Assembly (NCBI RefSeq): GCF_016841685.1
Contig: NZ_JAENYR010000020.1
Span: 16,873 to 52,110 of the forward strand
Length of the DNA stretch: 35,238 nucleotides
Reading direction: 5' to 3'
DNA from: Thiohalomonas denitrificans
Lineage (GTDB): Bacteria; Pseudomonadota; Gammaproteobacteria; Thiohalomonadales; Thiohalomonadaceae
In this document: positions 27,222 through 35,238 of the stretch, in pieces
How the letters are laid out: the number at the start of each line of letters is the position of its first letter
How positions within the stretch are numbered: position 1 is the stretch's first letter
Translations under genes and position numbers: made by a program
The notes under the pieces: generated by a model
The model's database searches: none
Told to the model about the DNA's origin: nothing
Seen by the model: the letters and a program-made list of their open reading frames with translations, nothing else

Positions 27222-28802
27222 TTAATGCTCCCGCGTGGAGTGGAATTGGATATCGGGCCAGCGTTCCATGGTCAGGTCCAGGTTGACTCGGGTCGGCGCC
27301 AGGTAGGCCAACATGCCGGCACCATCCTCGGCCAGGCTGTCGTTGGCCTTGCGTTTGAACTCATCGAGCATTTTCGGGTCGTCGCACTCCACCCAACGTG
27401 CCGTAGCCACATTGACCGGCTCGAAAATGCAATCCACCTTGTATTCATCCTGAAGGCGCTGAGCAACCACATCGAACTGCAGGATACCTACCGCGCCCAG
27501 GATCAAATCGTTATTGCGGAACGGTTTGAAAAGCTGTGTTGCGCCCTCCTCCGAAAGCTGTTCGAGTCCTTTTAGAAGCTGCTTCGACTTGAGCGGGTCC
27601 TTGAGCCGTGCACGGCGAAACAACTCCGGCGCAAAGTGGGGGATACCGGTGAACTGGAGGTCCTCTCCGATCGTGAAGGTATCGCCAATCTGGATAGTGC
27701 CGTGGTTGTGCAGTCCGATGATATCGCCCGGATAGCCCTCTTCCACATGCCCGCGCTCCTGCGCCAGAAAAGTGATCGCGTTGGGGATCTTTACGTCCCG
27801 GCCGAGACGCACCTGCCGCATTTTCATGCCCGGATTGAAGACCCCCGAACAGACCCGCATGAAAGCGACCCGATCACGATGCTGCGGGTCCATATTGGCC
27901 TGAATCTTGAACACGAAGCCGGTGAATTTCCCCTCGGTCGGGAGCACTTCACGACTGGCGGCCCGTCGCGGCAGCGGCGCCGGGGCGTACTCCACCAGTG
28001 CATCAAGGATCTCTCCCACGCCGAAATTGTTAATGGCAGACCCGAAGAAGACCGGCGTCTGCCGGCCGGCCCGGTAGGCCTCGAGATCGAACGCATGACT
28101 GGCGCCGCGGACCAGTTCGACCTCCTCGCGCAGCTCCTCGGCCATGCTCCCGAACAGTTCGTCCAGCCGAGGGTTGTCGAGGCCCTCGATGATCTCGCCT
28201 TCCTGAAGCTTGCCACCGTGCTGGGCGGACAACAGGTGCACACAGTTGTTGTAGAGGTCGAACACCCCCTTGAACCGCTTGCCCATCCCGATAGGCCAGG
28301 TGATGGGCGCGCACTGGATCTTCAGCACGTCCTCGACCTCGTCCAGCAAATCGATGGGATCGCGCCCCTCGCGATCGAGCTTATTGATGAAGGTGATGAT
28401 GGGCGTATCACGCAGGCGACACACCTCCATCAACTTGATGGTACGGGCCTCCACGCCCTTGGCCACATCGATCACCATCAGCGCCGAATCGACAGCGGTC
28501 AGGGTTCGGTAGGTGTCCTCGGAGAAGTCCTCATGACCCGGCGTATCGAGCAGATTGATCACGTGGTCCCGGTGCGGGAACTGCATCACCGAAGAGGTCA
28601 CTGAAATCCCGCGCTGCTGCTCCATTTTCATCCAGTCGGAGTGCGCATGACGGGCAGCCTTGCGGCCCTTGACGGTACCGGCCAACTGGATGGCACCACC
28701 GAACAGCAGCAGCTTTTCGGTCAGAGTCGTCTTGCCCGCATCGGGATGCGAGATGATGGCGAAGGTACGCCGGCGCTCGGTTTCGAACTGCAGTTTCGAC
28801 AT
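27222..28802 (-). CDS. prfC: Peptide chain release factor 3
   Basis: A 526-aa translational GTPase that removes RF1/RF2 from the ribosome after termination. G1 is HPDAGKTT (19-26), switch I contains [11 protein letters not shown]3 is DTPGHEDFS and G4 is NKLDREG. The RF3-specific stretch [23 protein letters not shown] and the C-terminal domain ([15 protein letters not shown]) are present. Length matches family norm. It is a single-gene unit; upstream lies an extended -10 promoter and a long intergenic region. Confidence 0.96.
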   Translation of the reverse strand: MSKLQFETERRRTFAIISHPDAGKTTLTEKLLLFGGAIQLAGTVKGRKAARHAHSDWMKMEQQRGISVTSSVMQFPHRDHVINLLDTPGHEDFSEDTYRTLTAVDSALMVIDVAKGVEARTIKLMEVCRLRDTPIITFINKLDREGRDPIDLLDEVEDVLKIQCAPITWPIGMGKRFKGVFDLYNNCVHLLSAQHGGKLQEGEIIEGLDNPRLDELFGSMAEELREEVELVRGASHAFDLEAYRAGRQTPVFFGSAINNFGVGEILDALVEYAPAPLPRRAASREVLPTEGKFTGFVFKIQANMDPQHRDRVAFMRVCSGVFNPGMKMRQVRLGRDVKIPNAITFLAQERGHVEEGYPGDIIGLHNHGTIQIGDTFTIGEDLQFTGIPHFAPELFRRARLKDPLKSKQLLKGLEQLSEEGATQLFKPFRNNDLILGAVGILQFDVVAQRLQDEYKVDCIFEPVNVATARWVECDDPKMLDEFKRKANDSLAEDGAGMLAYLAPTRVNLDLTMERWPDIQFHSTREH

Positions 28803-28834
28803 ATCAGGAAAAAAATACTCGGGAAAAGAGGCAA

Positions 28835-28843
28835 ATTATATCA
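28835..28843 (-). promoter_or_regulatory. Extended -10 promoter of prfC
   Basis: On the - strand TGATATAAT is a perfect extended -10 (TGn-TATAAT) ending 32 nt before the prfC start. The -35 region (TGCAGC at 17 nt spacing) is weak, which is usual for extended -10 promoters. Confidence 0.55.
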
Positions 28844-28902
28844 GGCCGCGGCGAACCGCTGCATGGGAATCGTTGTATAGCAGAGCAACCGCATACTTTG
28901 AA

Positions 28903-29060
28903 GCGAGCGGTGTAAGTCCTTGATAGCAGGTCGTCGGCAGCACGCCGCCAGGGATGGCGGTGTTAGACAATGCAGGAGCACACTTGTCGAGGGATGCTGC
29001 CGTCGAGCGTACACGGACCTATTCACAGCGTACCTGCTATCAAGGACTTATATCGCTCGC
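28903..29060. repeat. 158-bp palindromic element with 29-bp inverted ends
   Basis: The left end (28903-28931) and right end (29032-29060) are inverted repeats matching at 26 of 29 positions. They include a perfect 19-bp core, TAAGTCCTTGATAGCAGGT, and an outer GCGAGCG. The 100-bp interior has further pairings (GGCAGCA with TGCTGCC; CGCCGCC with GGCGG), so a transcript would fold into a long branched hairpin. There is no ORF. It resembles a MITE or REP-type unit, though no target duplication is obvious. Confidence 0.75.
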
Positions 29061-29242
29061 CACCATCAAAAATGTGAGTATGCGTTTACCCTGCGTTGTT
29101 TAGCATGTTTAACCACCGAGGAGACGGAGAACAGATCGGAACTGCGCCCGGATCTGTAAGGACTCCTGAAACAGGGATACGGGTGCCCTGGTCAACTCAC
29201 CAGAAATCCTTGTGTCACTCGGTGTTGAATTATAGAAGGACT

Positions 29243-29704
29243 CTAAAGCTGCAACGAAAGGACCAGAGCGTCTTCCCGTCCCTCATGGTCCGGGTAGTAA
29301 TTGCGGCGCCTGCTAATCTCTTGGAACCCCAAATCCTCGTAGAGTTTCATGGCCGTGCGATTGGAGGGCCGGACCTCCAGCAAGATCGCTTCAACATCGT
29401 ACCGTTCAGCCACGGTGATCAGGTGCTCCAGCATGCCGCGGCCGAGGCCGCGGCGACGCCAGTTCGGGCGGACGGCGAGGTTAAGGACGTGAGCCTCGCC
29501 GGCGCCCGTCGACATGACGCTGTATCCGATGATCTCCCCCTCTCGCTCCCATACCCAGCAGGAGTACCCCACCCGCAGGCAGTCACGAAAGATCGCCTCG
29601 GTCCACCCGAAGGGGTAGACCTCGCGCTCGATCTCCATGACCTGGACGATATCGGCGTCTAACATGGGGCGCAGACGCGGCATCGAATCCGGGGCGGCAC
29701 TCAT
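29243..29704 (-). CDS. rimI: Ribosomal protein S18 alanine N-acetyltransferase
   Basis: A 153-aa GNAT acetyltransferase. After the start MSAAPDSMPRLRPM, the acetyl-CoA loop is RRRGLG (83-88), preceded by HVLNLAVRP; the substrate-side conserved LEVRPSNRTAMKLYEDLGF follows. RimI acetylates the N-terminal alanine of S18. Its start overlaps the upstream uracil-DNA glycosylase stop by 4 nt (ATGA), so the two are translationally coupled, an arrangement common in gammaproteobacteria. Confidence 0.93.
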   Translation of the reverse strand: MSAAPDSMPRLRPMLDADIVQVMEIEREVYPFGWTEAIFRDCLRVGYSCWVWEREGEIIGYSVMSTGAGEAHVLNLAVRPNWRRRGLGRGMLEHLITVAERYDVEAILLEVRPSNRTAMKLYEDLGFQEISRRRNYYPDHEGREDALVLSLQL

Positions 29705-30402
29705 GTGATCGCCCGCCCGTATACGCGCTTGAGGAGCCGCAAGTCATCCCACACCTCGCGCTTCTCGGCCGGAGAGCACAACAGATGGGCGGGGTTATGG
29801 GTGACGATAACCGGGGTATCGGTAACGAGATAACGGTGGACATCCCCACGGAGAGGTCCGGTGGGCCGATCCGCCTCCAGGAGACTTTCAGCCGCGGTCC
29901 CCACCGCCAGAATGACCCCGGGATTCACCAGTTCGATCTGGCGTCGCAGGTACCCGACGCAAGCAGAGAGCTCATCGGGTTCGGGATCGCGGTCATCCGG
30001 CGGCCGGCATTTGACGATTGTGGCGAGATAGACGGTGCGTCTGGAAAAACCGGCGGCCCGTAGCATTTTGTCCAGCAGCTTGCCGGAATCGCCGACGAAA
30101 AGTTGGCCCTGGTGATCCTCGTCGGCGCCCGGCGCCTCGCCGATGACCATCAAGTCTGCCTTATGGCTGCCGACTCCGAATACGGTTCGGGTCCGGCTAG
30201 CCACCAGTTGCGGACAGCGCTCACAGACGCCCACACGAGCCGCCAATTCGTCCCAGTCGAGTGCCATCCGCTCGAAATCCGAGACCGGTGGGGCCTGTTC
30301 GTCGGACACGAATGCACTTTCCGGTTCGGGCGCGGACTGCCGCCGCACCCAAACCCGAATACCCATGGCATCGAGATAGGCCTGTCTACGCGCGTCCATC
30401 AT
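29701..30402 (-). CDS. Family 4 uracil-DNA glycosylase, Fe-S type
   Basis: A 233-aa DNA-repair glycosylase that removes uracil from DNA. Motif 1 is GEAPGADEDHQGQLFVGDSG (88-107) and motif 2 is THNPAHLLCSP near the C-terminus. Four cysteines C60, C63, C132 and C148 have the spacing (C-x2-C and C-x15-C) that binds the 4Fe-4S cluster in thermophile UDG4 enzymes. A roughly 40-residue proline/glutamate-rich N-terminal extension precedes the core. Two consecutive ATGs open the gene. It is co-transcribed with rimI. Confidence 0.88.
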   Translation of the reverse strand: MMDARRQAYLDAMGIRVWVRRQSAPEPESAFVSDEQAPPVSDFERMALDWDELAARVGVCERCPQLVASRTRTVFGVGSHKADLMVIGEAPGADEDHQGQLFVGDSGKLLDKMLRAAGFSRRTVYLATIVKCRPPDDRDPEPDELSACVGYLRRQIELVNPGVILAVGTAAESLLEADRPTGPLRGDVHRYLVTDTPVIVTHNPAHLLCSPAEKREVWDDLRLLKRVYGRAIT

Positions 30403-30418
30403 TGAATCGAAAAACCGT

Positions 30419-30600
30419 TAAGCCGCAAAGAACACTGAGAACACACCCAAGAGTCCATTCTATTGCAGGGGCCATTGCCTTCGTTGAGCGATGGCGGGTG
30501 TCGTCAGCACCAGGGCTCCGTAGCGGAAATCGCCGCGGGGCGCGCCTCCTACCGACGGACCGAGGCTCAGCTCCCTGGCAGGAGGGTCGACCCCGGCGCG
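30419..30600. repeat. Composite of two dispersed repeat families
   Basis: In the gene-free 300 nt between the glycosylase and leuA, a CGCAAAGAACACTGAGAACAC unit (about 30419-30455) is followed by a degenerate copy of the GGCGCGCCTCCTACC palindrome (30526-30600; compare 1-173). The rest (30601-30702) has no supported feature, apart from a further weak CACAAAG-like stretch. Confidence 0.65.
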
Positions 30601-30702
30601 AATCCGTCCAGGCAGTTGCCGTGAAACGTAAATACACAAAGCCTAAAACGTTAAAAACTCCGTGGCTAAGCCGTCTGTGCCCCTGCAGGGTAATAAACCA
30701 CA

Positions 30703-32250
30703 TTAAAGCTCCGGCCCTTGGGGATGCCCCCGCTCGGCGGCAGTCACCACCTTGTTGAGGGCGTTGATATAGGCCTTGGCCGAGGCGATGACGATATCGG
30801 TGTCCGCACCCTGACCATTGACGATCCGGCCTCCCCGCTCAAGGCGGACGGTCACCTCTCCCTGGGAATCGGTGCCCGTGGTGATATTGTTGACCGAGTA
30901 CAGCAGCAGTTCCGTCTGACTGTCAACGATGGACTCGATGGCCTTGAGGGCCGCATCGACCGGGCCGCCACCCGGGGCGCTGCCGCGCTTCTCCTCGCCG
31001 TTCACCCAGAGCGTGACATTCGCCTCAGGCGTCTCGCCTGTCTCGGAGCAGACGCGCAGGGAGACCAGCTTGATCCGTTCGTTGACCGAGTGCTCCAGGT
31101 TGGTCTCCGTAACCAGGGCCTGGATATCCTCATCATAGATTTCATGCTTCTTGTCGGCGAGCGTCTTGAAGCGCTGAAAGGCCGCATTGAGCTCCTCCTC
31201 CGAGGCGAACGCAACCCCCAAATCCTGGAGCCGGCTGCGGAAGGCATTACGGCCCGAATGCTTGCCCAGCACCATGCGGTTGGCGCTCCAGCCCACGTCC
31301 TCGGCACGCATGATTTCGTAGGTCTCACGGTGTTTGAGGACCCCGTCCTGATGGATGCCCGACTCGTGGGCAAAGGCGTTGGCGCCGACGATGGCCTTGT
31401 TCGGCTGAACCGAAAAGCCGGTGATCCCCGCCACCAGCCTCGAACTGGGGACGATGCGGGTGGCATCGATACCCGTCTCGCAGGGAAACACATCCTGCCG
31501 GGTTCGCACCGCCATGACCACCTCTTCCAGGGCGGCATTGCCCGCCCGTTCACCCAGTCCGTTGATCGTGCACTCCACCTGGCGAGCACCGTTGATCACG
31601 GCCGACAGGGAGTTGGCAACGGCGAGTCCCAGGTCATTATGGCAATGGACAGAGAACACCGCCTTGTCGGCGTTGGGGGTGCCCTCGATGGCCCGCCCCA
31701 CCATGGCACCGAACTGCTCCGGGACGTTGTAACCGACCGTATCCGGGATATTGATCGTCGTGGCCCCGGCGGCGATCACCGCCTCAAAGATGCGGCAGAG
31801 AAAATCGATTTCCGAACGCCCGGCATCCTCGGCCGAGAATTCGACATCATCGGTGTAACGGCGGGCCCGCTCGACTGCCCTTACCGCCTGCTTGACCACC
31901 TCATCCGGACTCATGCGCAGCTTGCGCTCCATATGGATGGGAGAGGTGGCGATGAAGGTGTGGATACGACCCGATGCGGCCGGCTTCAGCGCTTCGCCGG
32001 CACGGTCGATATCGGCATCGAGCGCCCGTGCCAGCCCACAGACAGTGCTCTCCTTGATCTCACGGGCCACCGCCTGCACCGATTCGAAATCGCCGCTACT
32101 GGCGATCGGAAAACCCGCTTCAATGACATCCACCCGCATGCGCTCGAGTGCCTTGGCGATGCGGACCTTCTCCTCCTTGGTCATGGAGGCACCGGGACTC
32201 TGCTCGCCGTCCCGCAGGGTGGTATCGAAGATGAAAAGTTTATCGCTCAT
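30703..32250 (-). CDS. leuA: 2-Isopropylmalate synthase
   Basis: A 515-aa enzyme that condenses acetyl-CoA with 2-oxoisovalerate, the first committed step of leucine synthesis. The catalytic TIM barrel opens with [13 protein letters not shown] (8-20) and has the metal-binding H202-C-H204 in [24 protein letters not shown] and [10 protein letters not shown] follow. The C-terminal regulatory domain (about 390-505) binds leucine for feedback inhibition. It is downstream of pssA on the same strand, separated by a repeat element. Confidence 0.96.
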   Translation of the reverse strand: MSDKLFIFDTTLRDGEQSPGASMTKEEKVRIAKALERMRVDVIEAGFPIASSGDFESVQAVAREIKESTVCGLARALDADIDRAGEALKPAASGRIHTFIATSPIHMERKLRMSPDEVVKQAVRAVERARRYTDDVEFSAEDAGRSEIDFLCRIFEAVIAAGATTINIPDTVGYNVPEQFGAMVGRAIEGTPNADKAVFSVHCHNDLGLAVANSLSAVINGARQVECTINGLGERAGNAALEEVVMAVRTRQDVFPCETGIDATRIVPSSRLVAGITGFSVQPNKAIVGANAFAHESGIHQDGVLKHRETYEIMRAEDVGWSANRMVLGKHSGRNAFRSRLQDLGVAFASEEELNAAFQRFKTLADKKHEIYDEDIQALVTETNLEHSVNERIKLVSLRVCSETGETPEANVTLWVNGEEKRGSAPGGGPVDAALKAIESIVDSQTELLLYSVNNITTGTDSQGEVTVRLERGGRIVNGQGADTDIVIASAKAYINALNKVVTAAERGHPQGPEL

Positions 32251-32300
32251 GGATCCATGACTCCGGGATTTGCGCTCATCTTACCGGATGCGGGCGGGTA

Positions 32301-32408
32301 TTAACCACGGGGAACACGGGGTTTAATGGATAACCTCCAAGAACACGGAGGTAGCCCATCCTACCGCTCTGTGTCCTCTGTGGTTTACCCCGTGCGCCCA
32401 GTGGTTAA
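32301..32408. repeat. 108-bp inverted-repeat element between leuA and pssA
   Basis: TTAACCAC (32301-32308) and GTGGTTAA (32401-32408) are perfect inverted ends, and the match continues imperfectly inward (GGGGAACACGGGG against CCCCGTGCGCCC). The interior holds ACACGGAGG and CTCTGTGTCCTCTGTGG, i.e. the periodic CACAGAGG family. The pssA stop codon (TAA at 32405-32407) is inside the right end. Confidence 0.8.
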
Positions 32409-33160
32409 TCCTCCTTATCATCGTCCGCAGCCGATTGCCGGGCCCGGCGGCGGCGGAGGAGCATCAGGGTAGTGACCGGACCGGAGAGGGCGTAGACGAG
32501 GAAGGCACCGAACAGCACCTTGGGGGGATCAGTGGAAACCAGAACGAAGAGCAGCACGATAATCAGCAGCGCGAAGAACGGTACCTTTCCGCGTACATCC
32601 AGGTCCTTGAAGCTGTAGTACCGCACGTTGCTGACCATCAGTATCCCGCAGGCGACGGTGAGTGCGAAGGTCGCCCACTGTAACTGTTCGCCCTCAACGC
32701 CATAGTCCTGGAACACCCAGACCATCCCCGTAAGTACCCCCGCCGAAGCAGGGCTCGCCAGCCCGGTGAAGTAGCGCTTGTCGGCGACTGCCAGTTGTAC
32801 ATTAAAACGCGCCAGCCGCAGGGCGGCGCCGGCAGTATAGATAAAGGCCGCCAGCCACCCGAGCTTGCCCAGTCCGGACAGCGACCACTCATACATCACC
32901 AGGGCCGGCGCGAGCCCGAAGGAGATGAGATCGGCAAGGCTGTCATACTGCGCACCAAACTCACTCTGAGTGTTGGTCATCCGCGCCACGCGTCCATCGA
33001 GACCATCCAGAACCATGGCAACGAAGATGGCCACGGAAGCAGGCACGAACTGGTCGTTCATCGCTGCCACGATGGCATAGAAGCCGGCGAACAGTGCCGC
33101 GGTGGTAAACAGGTTCGGCAGCAGATAGATACCGCGGCGGCGGCGTTCCGGTGTATTCAT
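32405..33160 (-). CDS. pssA: CDP-diacylglycerol-serine O-phosphatidyltransferase
   Basis: A 251-aa inner-membrane enzyme that makes phosphatidylserine, the precursor of phosphatidylethanolamine. The CDP-alcohol phosphotransferase signature is complete: D55-G-R-V-A-R60, G69, D73, D77, with D52 upstream. About seven hydrophobic segments follow. This is the Gram-positive/Bacillus-type integral PssA, distinct from the ribosome-associated E. coli enzyme. Its C-terminal tail (RRRRARQSAADDDKED) is charged, and its stop is supplied by a repeat element. Linkage to ilvC and leuA is conserved in many gammaproteobacteria. Confidence 0.94.
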   Translation of the reverse strand: MNTPERRRRGIYLLPNLFTTAALFAGFYAIVAAMNDQFVPASVAIFVAMVLDGLDGRVARMTNTQSEFGAQYDSLADLISFGLAPALVMYEWSLSGLGKLGWLAAFIYTAGAALRLARFNVQLAVADKRYFTGLASPASAGVLTGMVWVFQDYGVEGEQLQWATFALTVACGILMVSNVRYYSFKDLDVRGKVPFFALLIIVLLFVLVSTDPPKVLFGAFLVYALSGPVTTLMLLRRRRARQSAADDDKED

Positions 33161-33176
33161 ATTCAGATAAACGGCC

Positions 33177-33347
33177 TAACCGCAAAGGCGCAAAGAGCGC
33201 AAAGAAAAGAAACCGCTAACGGCCACAACGGAGTGTATCTTCGTAGCCATCGCAAGGACAAGGAGGGCTCGGTCACCCGCGATTCCGCGCCGGAGGATCA
33301 GGCCACCAGAGGTAATCCCCTGTAGGAGCCCACCCTTGGGCGAATAT
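33177..33347. repeat. Degenerate dispersed repeats upstream of pssA
   Basis: AACCGCAAAGGCGCAAAGAG (33178-33197) with a third GCAAAG shows a 9-10 bp period. Beyond it, CGCGCCGGAGG (about 33286) and CTGTAGGAGCCCACCCTTGG (33319-33338) look like a decayed member of the GTAGGAGGG palindrome family. The same pair of families occurs together at 30419-30600. Confidence 0.6.
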
Positions 33348-33370
33348 CTCCGAAACTCCCAGAGCGTTAT

Positions 33371-33408
33371 AAAAAAGGCCGGGCACCCAACGACGCCCGG
33401 CCTTTTCC
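33371..33408 (-). terminator. Terminator of ilvC (bidirectional form)
   Basis: Perfect 10-bp stem AAGGCCGGGC / GCCCGGCCTT with a 10-nt loop. On the - strand it is followed by TTTT, giving six Ts with the stem end. It separates the ilvN-ilvC transcript from pssA-leuA. Confidence 0.9.
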
Positions 33409-33477
33409 ACACACGAATTCACCACCGGTGAGCGTCATCCCTTTGCTCCTGACATCTTTACCGGTGACAATCCCTAA

Positions 33478-34667
<1,190 letters not shown>

Positions 34668-34668
34668 T

Positions 34669-35163
34669 TTATACCCGCAGGCTGCTGGTGCCGCGGGAGA
34701 TGGCGGAGACGCCGGTACGAACCGTCTCCATGATATTCGTTTCGCCGAGTGCGTCGATGAAAGCATCGAGTTTGTTACCGGTGCCGGTCAGTTCGATGGT
34801 GTAACTGACGTCGGTGACGTCGATCACCCGGCCGCGGAAGAAGTCGCACAGGCGCTTGATTTCAGCGCGCTCCTCATGCCCTTTCGCCTTGGCCTTTATC
34901 ACCATCATCTCCCGCTCGATGTGGGGACCTTCTGTCAGATCCGCCAGCTTCACCACATCGATGAGCTTGTTCAACTGCTTGGTAATTTGCTCGATGATCT
35001 CATCCGAACCGCGGGTGACCAGTGTCATTCGCGACAGCGAGGCATCCTCGGTGGGCGCCACGGTGAGCGACTCGATATTGTAGCCGCGCGCGGAGAACAA
35101 CCCGGCAACCCTGGACAGGGCGCCCGCTTCGTTTTCCATCAGAATCGAGATGATGTGCCGCAT
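34669..35163 (-). CDS. ilvN: Acetolactate synthase small (regulatory) subunit
   Basis: A 164-aa regulatory subunit that activates the catalytic subunit and mediates valine feedback inhibition. The N-terminal ACT domain is MRHIISILMENEAGALSRVAG..ARGYNIESL (1-33), followed by a second ACT-like half and a C-terminal domain with TGTGNKLDAFIDAL. Length fits the IlvH/IlvN type; both names are in use. A strong GGGGGAG site lies before the ATG. The large-subunit gene is expected immediately upstream, outside the window. Confidence 0.94.
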   Translation of the reverse strand: MRHIISILMENEAGALSRVAGLFSARGYNIESLTVAPTEDASLSRMTLVTRGSDEIIEQITKQLNKLIDVVKLADLTEGPHIEREMMVIKAKAKGHEERAEIKRLCDFFRGRVIDVTDVSYTIELTGTGNKLDAFIDALGETNIMETVRTGVSAISRGTSSLRV

Positions 35164-35173
35164 GCCGCTCCCC

Positions 35174-35238
35174 CTAAACCTGGAATCCGTCGTTGAACGC
35201 GCCCGAGTGTGCCTTCGGCGTGCCGCCTGGCAAGGCGC
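35174..35238 (-). CDS. Possible 3' end of upstream gene (partial)
   Basis: On the - strand one frame is open from the window edge to a TAG at 35174-35176 and encodes ...GGTPKAHSGAFNDGFQV. By context it would be the end of the acetolactate synthase large subunit (ilvB/ilvI), but this tail is not recognisably that of the enzyme, and it may be intergenic sequence. Confidence 0.2.
   Translation of the reverse strand, partial: ALPGGTPKAHSGAFNDGFQV

Noticed and set aside
27636-28604. 322-codon open frame antisense to prfC
   Set aside because: prfC is intact with all GTPase motifs; the antisense frame shows no recognisable domain.
30718-32304. Long open frame on the + strand across leuA
   Set aside because: It is antisense to a full-length, motif-complete leuA and has no ribosome site or family resemblance; long antisense frames are expected in GC-rich genes.

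Overview
The window reads as chromosome from a GC-rich gammaproteobacterium. The gene content fits (valS, ydbH-ynbE-ydbL, yadG-yadH, prfC, rimI, an ilv-pssA-leuA cluster), and a PEP-CTERM protein plus many dispersed palindromic intergenic repeats suggest a Chromatiales-like environmental lineage. That placement is inference; there is no rRNA or tRNA gene here to fix it.

Layout. 1-485: tandem palindromic GC-rich repeats, then the valS leader. 486-3437: valS, whose coding sequence carries in-frame copies of repeat elements, followed by a strong terminator. 3780-8553: an accessory block, visibly AT-richer at its start, with all genes on the + strand. The genes are separated by integron-type attC sites or their remnants (GCCTAAC ... 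GTTAGGC), and no integrase is present. Its cargo is a DUF2569-like membrane protein, a CoiA-like zinc-finger protein, a translationally coupled pair (four-TM protein plus metallo-beta-lactamase-fold hydrolase), and a frameshifted PD-(D/E)xK nuclease-like gene. 8642-12853: a GH15 glucoamylase-like enzyme on the - strand, then divergent yejK/ndpA, a flavin-binding PNPOx-like protein and a small membrane protein. 12861-16161: the ydbH-ynbE-ydbL envelope operon on the - strand. 16462-17070: a PEP-CTERM protein behind a structured leader. 17222-20070: an Atg22/UMF1-type MFS transporter, tcdA and a TatD/YjjV hydrolase. 20262-22047: a coiled-coil/winged-helix protein, then an orphan ATP-synthase epsilon subunit paired with a cytidylate-kinase-like protein. 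22337-27064: an M16C (PreP-like) metalloprotease and the yadG-yadH ABC exporter. 27222-30402: prfC, rimI and a family-4 uracil-DNA glycosylase. 30703-35163: leuA, pssA, ilvC and ilvN (branched-chain amino acid synthesis plus phosphatidylserine synthase), all on the - strand.

Most of the window is housekeeping. The unusual parts are the integrase-less cassette cluster with its putative two-gene membrane/MBL module, repeat insertions inside valS, the orphan atpC-kinase pair, and several intergenic palindromic repeat families, one of which supplies the stop codon of pssA.
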